The notes: generated by a model not told the origin, from the letters alone. A stretch of DNA of 64,000 nt from Ustulina deusta (GCA_023159155.1 JAJNNX010000028.1:434001-498000); one strand, 5' to 3'; positions 51,274 to 60,978 are shown, counted from the stretch's first letter. Program-made: numbers and translations.

Positions 51274-52902
51274 TCAGTCAGTCTTGATGCTGCCAACTTT
51301 TCCGATTCTCCTCAAGCCAAAGGCGACTATGAAGAGCATGAAAACCGTGGCGCCGAAGCTGGCCCAGAAACTAGCTCGGTACCCCACCAAGAGGGCGTCG
51401 GGCGAGTCCTTGTCGGCGAACTTGCTTTCCCGCGTCACCACCGTGGCCAGGATGGCAGTCAGGTTGAGACCAAAAGTCGTGCCGAGCTGCGCCACAGTGT
51501 TGGTCACGCCGCCCGCCAGTCCATGGGTCTCGGACGGGAAAATGGAAGTGATGGAGAGGTTGGCTATGACAAGCACGATGTCCGCGGCAATGGGGCTTAG
51601 GAACGTGGCCGGGAATGCCATGGCCCAGTACGGAAGCGATGGGTTGACCAGCGCCATCAGCAACGGGGTGATGGCCGACAACGCGATGGCGCCGGCGACG
51701 ATGTAGTTCGCGTGGACGTGGCGCACCAGCAGACCAGCGACGACATTCGCCAGTACGCCCGAGACCACCAGCGGGAGGAAGCGGAGCGATGTCGCAAAGG
51801 CCGAGTTGAGCTGTACCTCTTCGAAGTATAGCGCGAGGAAGTACTGGTTCGCGGTGACGGTGGCCCAGCCGAGGAAGCAAAGGGCGTTCACGGACGCGAA
51901 TGAGGAGTTCTTCCACAGCGAGTTGGGAATCAGGGCCGGGCGACCCAATTGCTCCTGACGGCGAACCCACAGGGGAAAGCAGAGGAAGAGAAGCACCGAG
52001 ATGATCAGAAGCGCGATAACGGGCGCTGTCCGGATGGATGACAGGTCTATGGTGATTGCGGCGAGTATGTAAGACACGAGGCCTAACGCTACGGAGGCGA
52101 TGAGTACGCCGAGCCAGTCTACCTCGTCTCTTAGCCTCTGGAGCATGGAGCCTTTCCGGCGAGCAGCGCCCGGGACGCAAAAGATCGACACGGCGAGGAC
52201 GAACGCGTTGATGCCCGCGACGATGTAAAAGCCCAGCCGCCAGCTGACGAGATCGGTCAGAACACCGCCGATGATGAGCCCGACGAGGAATCCCATCGGT
52301 TGCGCGGCTCCGAGGCAGGCGAACGCCGTGTTGCGCAGCTTGCCCGTCGGGAAGTTGGCGGTCAGGATGCTAACGGAGCTCGGTAGACACATGGCTATGG
52401 CGAGACCGTGGATGGCGCGGAAGATGATGAGTTGGGTCCCCGTGCGAGCAAGACCACAGGCGAGAACCCAGACGGCGGATAGGAAGCTGCCGGCTATGTA
52501 GCTCGTCTTGGCGCCGACCACGTCCGCCAGACTTCCGAAGAAGAGCAGTGTCGAGCCGCTCGCCAGGGAGTAGACGCTGGCGGGCCACAGCAGCAGGCCG
52601 TTGTCGAGGCCGATGTCTTGGGCTATCTTCGGCAGCGCGACGGCGAGTATGCCGCTGAGCGTGGTGCTCAACAGAGACATGAGGGATACCGAGCCAATTA
52701 TGGACACGACTTTCCATCGTGGGACTGACGCGGGTTTCGGATCTTGACTTGAATCTGTGTCGCTTGTTTCGATGTCGATTTGAATGGGCTGCATTGCGCA
52801 CTCGATCGCAGACTCGAGCTTCACAGGCTCGAGCATGGTGGCCATCTTTGCGGCAGAAGCTTGAGCTTCGATGGGAATCAACAAATCTACCCGTCCCTTC
52901 AA
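51274..52902 (-). CDS. MFS transporter, DHA2 (14-spanner) drug:proton antiporter type
   Basis: A single uninterrupted 542-codon frame. After an acidic, soluble N-terminus of about 65 residues come some 14 hydrophobic segments. Motif A between TM2 and TM3 reads GSLADVVGAKTSYIAG, and a motif-C-like glycine pattern (LGAAQPMGFLVGLIIGG) is in TM5, as in the DHA2 family of plasma-membrane exporters of toxic compounds and secondary metabolites. The sequence is intronless and complete, ending KVGSIKTD. The first Met at 52,902 is used; a second Met (MATMLEP, 19 residues later) is possible. It is transcribed in the same direction as the UstYa-like gene next to it, so it is a candidate exporter of the RiPP product. 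Substrate is unknown. Confidence 0.88.
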   Translation of the reverse strand: MKGRVDLLIPIEAQASAAKMATMLEPVKLESAIECAMQPIQIDIETSDTDSSQDPKPASVPRWKVVSIIGSVSLMSLLSTTLSGILAVALPKIAQDIGLDNGLLLWPASVYSLASGSTLLFFGSLADVVGAKTSYIAGSFLSAVWVLACGLARTGTQLIIFRAIHGLAIAMCLPSSVSILTANFPTGKLRNTAFACLGAAQPMGFLVGLIIGGVLTDLVSWRLGFYIVAGINAFVLAVSIFCVPGAARRKGSMLQRLRDEVDWLGVLIASVALGLVSYILAAITIDLSSIRTAPVIALLIISVLLFLCFPLWVRRQEQLGRPALIPNSLWKNSSFASVNALCFLGWATVTANQYFLALYFEEVQLNSAFATSLRFLPLVVSGVLANVVAGLLVRHVHANYIVAGAIALSAITPLLMALVNPSLPYWAMAFPATFLSPIAADIVLVIANLSITSIFPSETHGLAGGVTNTVAQLGTTFGLNLTAILATVVTRESKFADKDSPDALLVGYRASFWASFGATVFMLFIVAFGLRRIGKVGSIKTD

Positions 52903-53877
52903 GTTTCAACCTCCAGCTATGAGTCGTGGCGTGTTGTTGAAGAGAGTCATTCCGTAGGCGGCGCAGCGAGAGACAATCAGGCCAAAAAGTTCAAGGATGA
53001 AAAATACTGAGTACCTACTCCCGAAAAGTTGTTGAGTCACTTGGGAGTTCCGTCCCCTGTAGCAGTCCTTGTCATGGTGCAAAGGATTTGTAATTCATGC
53101 GGCGATTAAATTGTAAGTTGCATGGGTTATACGGCCCCTGAGTCCTGGCCTCCAATGCCCCGATTTTGGACGATCTGTCAGATATAAGCGATGCCATGTG
53201 AGGTAGGTGAATTGATGTGTTATTGTGTAGATGTTAGGTGTACCTACTGCAGACTGCAGAGTGTATCTGATGTTTGACTAGACTACTTAGTAAGTAGCTA
53301 TATTGGGCACTCAGGGGTATATGCAAGGACAACGGCGTCATGCAGGGATATAATGCGACCTGATGGAGGCTCGGCGTAACGTCACACCGCAAGGCGTGCT
53401 TCACCGAACGCCACCACTGCGGCACTCGTCGCCGCTACGGTTTGGTTGCATGGCTCCATACTTACCGCTATATTACTATACTACGCATCGTGTGATTGAA
53501 GAGGGCTGACTACTCACACTTTCCAATTGCGATCTTGCCACATAGTGACTATGGACCTCGCGTTTGTTGTGTAATGGGATAATAATTAGTATTATAGTGA
53601 CATAGCTTGGCGGGATACTATACTGTCAAAGATAGTAGTTAGCAACCCCGTTAGATTAGTTAGAAGCCTAAGTCCTAACGTATCTTCGACGGCACTTGAA
53701 TTTCAGTGATGCCCTCGATAAAGGCTAGTAGCTCGGAATAGGCACCAAGTCTGGTCGAGCCATTTAGCTGTCTGACCTGCTCAGCTCCGGGGTTTTGCTT
53801 CCACGCCGCTCCTAGCCGTTCGCGACCAAACGTCATTGCAAATACGAGTCCATTCCTTCTCGCAGTCTTCAGCTTCC
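52903..53877. other. Intergenic between DHA2 transporter and UstYa-like gene
   Basis: This holds the DHA2 promoter and the UstYa 3' flank. A minus-strand frame at 53,675-53,881 (LGAYSELLAFIEGITEIQV near its end) overlaps the UstYa stop in another frame and has no ATG at its head. It might be an alternative last exon, but nothing supports that. A short tandem ctgcagactgcag lies near 53,248. No other gene was seen. Confidence 0.4.
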
Positions 53878-54903
53878 TCAAGGTGGCGTCTTCATCCCCT
53901 TGACGTCCTTGGGCTTGATAGGGGGGCTAAGGACTTTCTTCCCGACGCCATCCACCCACTCGACAGTCACATCGCGGCCCATGTTCCACTTGACGAGGGT
54001 GTCCCACTTCTTGCAGGTGTGGACGGTGTTGAAGTTGGGATGGGGCATGGAGCGACCCTCGACCCAGTTGTACGTCAGCAGGCTGATGTCGCCGTGGCAC
54101 ATGAGCGTCTGGCGGAGCGTTTCAACGCAGTGCTCGAGGTGGCCCTGCACAATGTGTTCGGGCGCGCCTGCAAACGACCCTTCGTGCTGGTCGTAGTACT
54201 CCCGGTGCAGCGACTTGCGCAGCAGGTCCACGCAGTGCAGCTGGTGGAAGACGTCCAGACTCGCCAGGTATTGGCCCGTACCGTGGTCTTTGTCCAGCAG
54301 CACTGGGTAGTCGTGGTACTGGTTCACGGCCTCCCACTGCTCCTTGGTGATGCCAATGGCACCCCCTACGGGATCTGTTTGGTCATTATCGTTGTCACCT
54401 CATTATTGGTGTCTTTGGAGAGGCGTTCTAGAAGTGGAATGATACACGAAGTGGACAGAGGAGTGCGACAGCGAGAGAAAGACATACTATCAGTGATGTT
54501 GTCCCACGCGGCATCGACCTCGGGACCAACGCCCGTCCAGGGTGTTTGCAAGCCAAAACTTCCCCGGAACCTCTGCACCTCGTACTCAACACCCTCCTCG
54601 GCATCAGGGACTCGAAAGCTATGTTAGTATTCGTCGTAGCTCTGAAGGGCAAGGATTTAACCTACGCCATTGTCCTAGGAGTCTGCCGCACGCCTGTTGC
54701 TTCTTGTGCAGCGACTTATGGGATGACACCGTCAAGCCCAGAGCCGTGAGTGACCCCAGCAATAGCGCTGCCTCGAGTAGGAGGCGCAGATTGGCTCGCC
54801 ACGCCGACCGGCGAGGCGGTACCGCGAGCCTATCTTTCGGGAGGAAGTTCTCTTCCTCATCGACCACTTCACTACTGGAAGAGCGATGGGACTCAGACTC
54901 CAT
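53878..54903 (-). CDS. UstYa-family (DUF3328) membrane oxidase, candidate RiPP-modifying enzyme
   Basis: Predicted exons 54,662-54,903, 54,488-54,618 and 53,878-54,374 give 289 aa. Residues 1-40 are polar and acidic, and residues about 41-59 (LLLEAALLLGSLTALGLTV) form one membrane segment. Next come VEYEVQRFRGSF and GPEVDAAWDNI, typical of the family. Two HxxHC motifs follow: HQLHC at 168-172 and HLEHC at 203-207. These motifs define UstYa proteins, copper-type oxidases that cyclise Tyr-containing cores in ustiloxin, phomopsin and cyclochlorotine pathways. Intron 2 (GTATGT..CAG, 113 bp) is clear. Intron 1 is only 43 bp with a weak GTTAAA donor, chosen because the better GTAGGT donor breaks the frame. 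An upstream in-frame Met at 54,987 would add 28 aa. It is divergent from the repeat precursor at 56,320. Confidence 0.85.
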
Positions 54904-56319
54904 AGTGCTCACAGGTTTATAAGATAATGGAGTTATTCTCTCCTGGATTTTGCGCAGAAAGGCGTGAACTGGTTTTTCTTGAGACATTGCGTGAAGAGAT
55001 GTTCTGAGACTTTGGCAATGGGGAGAAGAAGACAAAGTAGAACTCGGAGGGAGGCAATAGTCCAGGGGCAAGATTGTAGAAGAGAGAAATGACTTGTTCT
55101 GTAGTGCCGAGTGCGGGGGGAATTAATCCTCCCCCCCCTTTTTTTTGTGACCACACAGGGCTTTACTCATGCAAGACCTCATGTTTAGAGCCGTTTTTGT
55201 GAAGTCAATTCCACTGACCTGCAAAGCAAAAGTCATGGGGCCAAGGGGAAATGCAGAGATAAGAAGCAAACCCCTCTTTAGAGTTGGAAACACGACACAT
55301 GCCTACCACTGCAACAATCTTGACCTTCCACTTTCGATCTACATGCAGTCCTCCAGTTCTACGTGACATCAGAGGGGACATTCTAGACCGATGAGAGGAG
55401 CCAATGAACCCATTCGAATGCATCTACATCAACCTTAGCGCCACCTCGGCAAGTCCAGACTGCAGAAGCAGCTCAACATCCACGATACATCGTCAATGCT
55501 TATGACCAGGAGCATGTGCGGCCGCTCCTAGCAGCAGCAAAATACAAGAAATGTGTTGCAAAACCCAAACGACGACCAATGGGATGAGATAGACCTATCG
55601 ACCTACATCTACATGCTGTACGCTAACCTACCACCATCGGCCTACGGATCACCTACACTGTGCAAATTCCCATATAAATGCACATCATTAAAACATATAG
55701 CGTATTAACAAAGTTGTGAATTCTTTTAAAAATATTTAAAAAATATTAAATTGAAAATATCAAGACAACAAATAATGATATTAAAATAAACTATAATTTC
55801 TCATTATTTTTTCTTTTATTTGTTTTATTTATTTATAAATTTTAAGTAAATTGATACCTTAACAATTTATTAAAAAAAGGTTGGTCCCCGTATGTAAATC
55901 TTGTACAGTGTAGGTGACCCGTGAGTCGATGGCCCGGAGGAAGGGCGGTTCAAGCTTGCCATCCGTCAGTGGACCTGTGGTGTTGTGACAATCTTTTGTC
56001 CGATTTGGTGCGGCAGGTTTCATCGGCCAGAGGTCGTCCAGCACTACCACGTCAATGGCAGCGATGACCCGGTTGGGGTAAAGCCCGCTGGATCAAATCG
56101 AGCAGAAGAGGGGGTTGTATGCATCTGCTAGACGTGGGCAACTTGCAGACTTCTCAATAGCTCTAGTCGCGTACCTATAAGTAAGAGAGCCGCCACGGGA
56201 CTACGGGTCCAGAAGTCTGTAAGAAACTTCTCCTGAGGAAATCTACCGTCTCAAAGCTTTGTTGCTCCCCTCTGTTAGACGTCTTCTCCAACAATTCCAA
56301 TCCCATCATTAAAGACAAC
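54904..56319. promoter_or_regulatory. Shared divergent upstream region of UstYa-like gene and precursor
   Basis: About 1.4 kb between the two starts, suited to joint regulation. It contains a G6...C8 inverted run near 55,114-55,132 followed by a T-run, a MITE-like inverted-repeat element at 55,634-55,932, and a TATA-like ctataagta near 56,175, about 145 bp before the precursor ATG. No convincing gene lies here; frames at 55,169-55,423 and 55,859-56,050 lack support. Confidence 0.5.
55634..55932. mobile_element. MITE-like inverted-repeat element with AT-rich core
   Basis: The left arm from 55,634 (ccatcg, then acggatcacctacactgtgc) is the inverted copy of the right arm ending at 55,932 (gtacagtgtaggtgacccgt, then cgatgg). 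About 32 bp match with roughly five differences, mostly transitions. The core at about 55,670-55,875 is strikingly AT-rich compared with its flanks. There is no coding capacity and no clear target duplication. It lies inside the divergent promoter of the RiPP genes. Confidence 0.55.
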
Positions 56320-56930
56320 ATGAAGACCACCACTTTTGTGACCCTCCTCGCCCAGGCGCTTGCGGTCTCTGCTGCTGCCATCCGTATGTTCTCTGAGATC
56401 CCGGCTTAATGATATAGAAACATAGATTAACCTAGATTATTTGACCAGCTGCCACTAATACCGACTGGAATTCAGCTGCGTGGAGCAACTTCGTCAAGAG
56501 CTACGTCGACGGAGCTGAGCAGGTGAAGCGTGACGCTACCAACTGGAACGAAGCTGCATGGAGCAACTTTGTTAAGAGCTATGTTGATGGAGCTGAGCAG
56601 GTGAAGCGTGAGGCCCCGAACTGGAACGCCGCCGCATGGAGCAACTTTGTCAAGAGCTACGTTGATGGAGCTGAGGCAGTAAAGCGTGACACTACCAACT
56701 GGAACGAAGCTGCGTGGAGCAACTTCGTTAAGAGCTACGTTGATGGCGCTGAGCAGGTGAAGCGCGAGGCCGCCAACTGGAACGAAGCTGCATGGAGCAA
56801 CTTTGTTAAGAGCTATGTGGATGGAGCTGAGCAGGTGAAGCGTGAGGCCCCTAACTGGAACGCCGCGGCATGGAGCAACTTCGTTAAGAGCTACGTCGAC
56901 GGAGCTGAGGACGTCGACGCTTCGGCTTAA
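56320..56930 (+). CDS. KR-repeat secreted precursor peptide (candidate dikaritin-type RiPP precursor)
   Basis: Exons 56,320-56,383 and 56,449-56,930 (65-bp intron GTATGT..CCAG) encode 181 aa. Residues 1-20 (MKTTTFVTLLAQALAVSAAA) are a signal peptide. The rest is six near-identical units with a 78-bp/26-residue period, separated by five Lys-Arg sites at 56,526, 56,604, 56,682, 56,760 and 56,838, as for Kex2 processing in the Golgi. Each unit contains AAWSNFVKSYVDGAE without change; variation is confined to the residues just after KR and before the Trp, and to one residue before KR. The last unit ends DVDASA without KR. There is no Cys. A single Tyr sits in SYVDGAE, and YVDG recalls the Tyr-led cores of ustiloxin (YAIG) and phomopsin (YVIPID). 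Together with the neighbouring UstYa homologue this fits a dikaritin precursor. An unmodified KEP-type secreted peptide or pheromone is the alternative. Confidence 0.85.
56449..56930 (+). repeat. Six 78-bp in-frame tandem repeats of the precursor
   Basis: Units are delimited by Lys-Arg codons 78 bp apart. Over the shared 15-residue core, codons for Ala, Phe, Val, Tyr, Asp and Gly differ between copies at third positions only (for example tac/tat for Tyr, gtc/gtt/gtg for Val), with no amino-acid change. The copies are therefore not fresh duplications; they have been held to one peptide sequence. The N-terminal residues after KR vary among DAT, EAP, DTT and EAA. Confidence 0.9.
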
Positions 56931-57946
56931 GTGGCTCATCAACCTGTAAGAGAGATGGAGCTCGAACACGATTATCTAGGGGCTGCGGTTGGTCTTGGAA
57001 CTAGTTCGTTTGTTTGGCACGACTTTCGGTGCTTGGGGCTGCGTTCTGGAGCGCTGACTCCTGGTGTGGACGTTTCCTGTATGTGTAATACCATGCATAT
57101 GGTGGGGATTATCTCCACGTCCAGATCTCCAGGATCGGCCGGCAATTCCTAGCATGGATCAAATTGATACCACGTTTATTTGTAAGCTTTGTTCGGTTGA
57201 ATTTTGCCTTCTCGTCGCCAAGTCTCTTGGCATTACCCACGTCGCACCCTATAACATGTACTCCGCAGGCTTTTGGGACGGTTGGAATAGTGCAAGGCAA
57301 TGCACGAGCCAAGCGTGTAAGCACCTGGAGACGAAATACCCATCTTTTGGTTAGTAAGCGTGAACCTGGTCGATGTGTAGATCTCATCCTTTTCCCTCTG
57401 CATGCCATACTGCAACAGGGGCTTAGCGGTCTTGGCCGTGTGATATACACTGCATGTTCGTGTCCGGATGTTCGCGAATGAAATAAGGCTTGCAGCATCT
57501 GCATGAATCCCCCGCCTTGAAGGGCTGCAAAACGGTCGAGACCGAGTGGTTCGTGGGTAGGGTACCGGTGTTGTATGGCCAAGACTGCCAAGCCCCTGTC
57601 GTGGAACTGCACAGTGAGGCTCAATATCGCCAATAGGAAGCCCCGCGATAAATTGTCAGCTACGCTGATAGGCTAGGCTGACCCACACCAGTGAGACTGG
57701 CCAATGAGGTTATACAGTAGGGGAATTACTAGCTGTCCAATAAGATCATTACTCTAAACGGACACTCTACCGCTAGCTGACATCGATCCACAGATGCGTC
57801 CAGTATGAGTCGATCTCGACTTAAGATTGTTAAATAAGTATCTATACGAAATGTGCAGGCCATGTGTACGCACGTCAAGACTAGAGGGCGAAAATGCCGA
57901 GAACAGCCCACCTTGCCTATCAAAAGCGGCAGGCAATGCATGCCAT
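56931..57946. other. Intergenic between precursor and DHA1 transporter
   Basis: This contains the 3' flanks of two convergent genes. A 174-codon minus-strand frame (57,109-57,633) has no recognisable domain and an Arg/His/Thr-rich composition suggesting chance. I see no RNA gene or repeat. Confidence 0.45.
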
Positions 57947-59539
57947 TCACGACGACTCCACTGAGGCAAGTCGACTCCTTTTTCGAATGCGAGGACCCCA
58001 CAGGACAAGCACCCAGGGCACAGCACTGAGCAGCAGCCCAATGCCCCCAAGCAGTGAGCCCGTGCCGATAATGCCCAGTCTGGAGTCGAGCAGGGGCTTA
58101 GCGGCCAAAGGGAGGAAGGCGGCGAACACGTTCCGCGTGAAAGACTGGGCGGCGATGGCCGAGCTGGCATAAGCATGGTATGAATCTGCCAGGTAGTTGA
58201 AAACGGCAAGGTAGACGCTGAAGATGCCGAGTGTGATGGTCGCAATGGATATAGCTGGGACAATGAATGGAATACTAGGTCTCGCAGTCGCCCCGAGCCA
58301 GAACAAACCGGCGGGTAGAAGGAGGCTCTGCACGCACGCGAACACCAGTCGTGCCTCAGGTTGGCCTTTGAGAGCTAGCTTGGAGAACCGGGAAGTTGGA
58401 CTGGTGACGATGCGCTCTTGCAAGATGGCTGCGCCAGTCCCTATCACTGAGGCGACAGCAGTGGCGGTGAATACGAGCCCGCTGCCTTGTGCCGAGAACT
58501 GGTAAGCTCTCTCAAAGATCAGCGGCACTACCTCGAAGGTCAAGTACAGAATAGACCAAGCGAAGCTCATCCAGAGCGAGAACCAGAAGACGACGCTCTC
58601 GGTGAAGAGCAAGTGGATAGGTCGCACCAGTGATGTCTTGATCACGAGCCCCGCAGATGTGCGACGCTCGTCTTCCAACACTTTCCATCGCAGGTGTCCG
58701 AAGGGGGACAAGTCCCCGACGCTCTCACACCAGGCATTAAGTGCCTTGGCCTTGCGACTCAGTAACACGCTACCGCGGGTCTCGGGGAAGAATGCGAAGA
58801 GAGCAAGAACGACGAGCCCACAGCTGATGGTCTGCACGTAGTATATCCAACGCCAACTGATGTGCTCAGTGATGACCCCCGAGACAAGCGGTCCAATACC
58901 TGTACCCAGGAGCGCAGCGCCCGAGAAGATGGCCATGGGTGTATTACGGTCCCTGGCCGCATACATGTCACTGAGGACCCCCCCGACAACGGTACTAAAG
59001 ACAGAGCAGGAGATGCCCGCCAGGGCCCTGGTGACCAACAGCCCAGCAAAAGAAGCTGTGACCCCGGATCCAATCTGGCTGACAACGTAAATGACCCCGG
59101 CAGTAAGAAACAGTGGCCGCCTACCCATCAGCTCTGAGAAAGACGCCAGGAACATGGGAGTTACAGCGAAGAGGAGGGTGAACAGAGTAATGCCGGCGTA
59201 GACGGCGATGTCACTTAATCCCCACATGTCTTTGTACTGCGGGCGCCCCGCCGCATATGCGCCTGGCGTATATGTTGTCACGAAGGTGGTCGAGCATGAG
59301 AGCCATGTCACGAAGGCCTTGCGGCCGGGCGACCAGCTCTGAGGGTCGTCGAACTGGGAGAGAGAAGGGAACGAATGCCAAACTGAGTGAGGTGACGCCT
59401 TGATCTCCTCGCCGACGCCTTCCTCCTTGGGCATCCATGCAGACAGGTCTGTCGCGTACGTCAGGTACTCATAATGTATTGGTGTGACCGGGTCTGCGAG
59501 TGCGGGCCGTGAGGGGAGTTCATCCTTCGTTGCCTGCAT
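57947..59539 (-). CDS. MFS transporter, DHA1 (12-spanner) drug:proton antiporter type
   Basis: An intronless frame of 530 codons from the Met at 59,539 (MQATKDELPS); an upstream Met at 59,611 would add 24 residues, and the family alignment needed to choose is not available. A soluble N-terminus of about 75 residues precedes DDPQSWSPGRKAFVTW, the usual entry to TM1 of DHA1 exporters. The loop-2/3 motif reads SELMGRRPLFL, and the antiporter motif C reads SGAALLGTGIGPLVSG. About 12 hydrophobic segments follow, ending WGPRIRKRSRLASVESS. It is divergent from the NRPS, with 1.4 kb between the starts, so it is likely the exporter or self-protection pump for the NRPS product, though a role for the RiPP cannot be excluded. 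Confidence 0.88.
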   Translation of the reverse strand: MQATKDELPSRPALADPVTPIHYEYLTYATDLSAWMPKEEGVGEEIKASPHSVWHSFPSLSQFDDPQSWSPGRKAFVTWLSCSTTFVTTYTPGAYAAGRPQYKDMWGLSDIAVYAGITLFTLLFAVTPMFLASFSELMGRRPLFLTAGVIYVVSQIGSGVTASFAGLLVTRALAGISCSVFSTVVGGVLSDMYAARDRNTPMAIFSGAALLGTGIGPLVSGVITEHISWRWIYYVQTISCGLVVLALFAFFPETRGSVLLSRKAKALNAWCESVGDLSPFGHLRWKVLEDERRTSAGLVIKTSLVRPIHLLFTESVVFWFSLWMSFAWSILYLTFEVVPLIFERAYQFSAQGSGLVFTATAVASVIGTGAAILQERIVTSPTSRFSKLALKGQPEARLVFACVQSLLLPAGLFWLGATARPSIPFIVPAISIATITLGIFSVYLAVFNYLADSYHAYASSAIAAQSFTRNVFAAFLPLAAKPLLDSRLGIIGTGSLLGGIGLLLSAVPWVLVLWGPRIRKRSRLASVESS

Positions 59540-60978
59540 CGAATGATCTTGCAATTCTTCCCCTGCGTGTGTGCGGCGCAAACAAGAGGGGGGCCAATAA
59601 GAGGAGGGCAAGAATCAATGCGTGTCGATGGGAAAATGACAGGCTACCCGTTAGCTGCAGTGCGGAAGCGCGATGCTTGAACTGAAGTGGAAGAGATTCG
59701 GGGCAGCGGACGATTCCGAGTATATATATCGATCCCGATGTGAGACTAAAACAGGAGTTAGCGTAGCGAAGGCAGTACCTAAGCCAATTATGTAGTAGAC
59801 ATGCGGGAGGCTCGGCAGGGTTGCTGACAGGGGAGTTGTTGGTCCAAGTACGAAGGAGGTGCTTCATCGACCCTGAAAGACAGGGGGTGGCCCTGATCTT
59901 GCAGGTCAGTGGCCGCGAATCTCAAGTGGAGGACGCTCACTTGGGTATGGTGAGGGCATCGCCAAGGGTGGCGGCGGGGAGTCGGGGGAGGCCTGGGAGC
60001 GAGACGCGAGCGGGTCTGTGCTGGGTTTAGCTACGGGAGCTAGTAAATTGAAAAGGCTTAATTCAGCATGTTGCTGCTCAGGGTCAGAAAGCCACACCTA
60101 TTTAGGTATAACTTTCTGACGGCGGATTCAACTGCATAAGCCCAAACCAACATCGAGTGGACCGACAACTAAAACGCCTGATGGGGCTGCTGCAGAGGAA
60201 TAACAGAATGATACCATACCCCTCTAAGGCAACAATGAAAGAGTTTTTGTCTTAGTAAAATTGAAACTTGTTGGTCTAGGATGCATGACTAACTAATATA
60301 AAAAGTAATCCGACGCTAACCACTGGGTCCATTATGCCACCTAGTATAGAATAGTTAATTTTGACCCCTTGCTAGTAGCGGTATTTTTAGCTGGAGGGTT
60401 TTGCACAGTTTTAACGAAGTAAAGTATTTAATGTTAAAAAATTGATGCAGACAGGTAGGGGTCGTTCGTCTGAGGCCATAGCCGCGGTATTGCCGCCAAG
60501 GACCTCCTCCTTCCGATCTACATCACACCTTTAGACTCAATATTGCCTCATTACCCTTAGTAACCCTACTGCATATAGAAGTGTTGTACAAATAGCGGTA
60601 AAGGAGGCACAAGCAGGTGGGCTAAGTCTTACGCCTGCGACTTTCTCAGCGCAAGCATATTGATCGTGAGTATGTCTAATTATGGAATCACTGCCATGTC
60701 GCATTTTCGATCGTTCGAGAATTGAATCTTTTGGTCCAAGTAGCTGGAATCCACCGTTACTGCTGGGATCTGAGTACAGATGGGCTAATATAGGAAGACC
60801 TTTGTGAAAGTGCCGAGTTCTATTAAATTGTTGTGGCGAAGTGAATGATCCATCCATGTCGATGTTTTGATGGTATCCGAGGCTTCTGAGATAGTATATA
60901 ATAGATTCTGCCGAATATGAGCTTGCCGTGTCGAGTGAGGCGAACACGATACGATCTAACATCATTTAGTCCTGAAAG
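59540..60978. promoter_or_regulatory. Divergent promoter region of DHA1 transporter and NRPS
   Basis: About 1.4 kb between two divergent starts. A TATA-like tatatatat lies near 59,720, about 180 bp upstream of the transporter start. Just before the NRPS ATG, ctaacatcatttag (about 60,956-60,969) looks like a branch point plus 3' splice site, suggesting an intron in the 5' UTR; an in-frame TGA between it and the ATG rules out a coding exon joined there. A 142-codon minus-strand frame (60,537-60,965) has no recognisable domain and I regard it as chance. Confidence 0.45.

Noticed and set aside
51371..52180. 269-codon minus-strand frame and other frames overlapping the DHA2 gene
   Set aside because: Arg/Pro/His-rich shadow frames in GC-rich coding DNA; the 542-codon frame has clear MFS features.
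53675..53881. 68-codon minus-strand frame overlapping the UstYa stop
   Set aside because: Begins with TTG in a different frame, no known C-terminal extension in the family; mentioned only as a remote alternative exon.
53836..54627. 263-codon plus-strand frame across the UstYa-like gene
   Set aside because: Antisense shadow of exons with strong UstYa motifs and crosses both predicted introns.
56472..56969. 165-codon minus-strand frame antisense to the precursor repeats
   Set aside because: Open only because the repeat period is a multiple of three; the plus strand has the signal peptide, intron and KR sites.
57109..57633. 174-codon minus-strand frame downstream of the precursor
   Set aside because: No recognisable domain, skewed composition, and it covers the 3' flank of the precursor; likely a chance frame.
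60537..60965. 142-codon minus-strand frame just upstream of the NRPS
   Set aside because: Occupies the NRPS promoter and starts 13 bp from its ATG; no motif, no signal peptide; likely chance.
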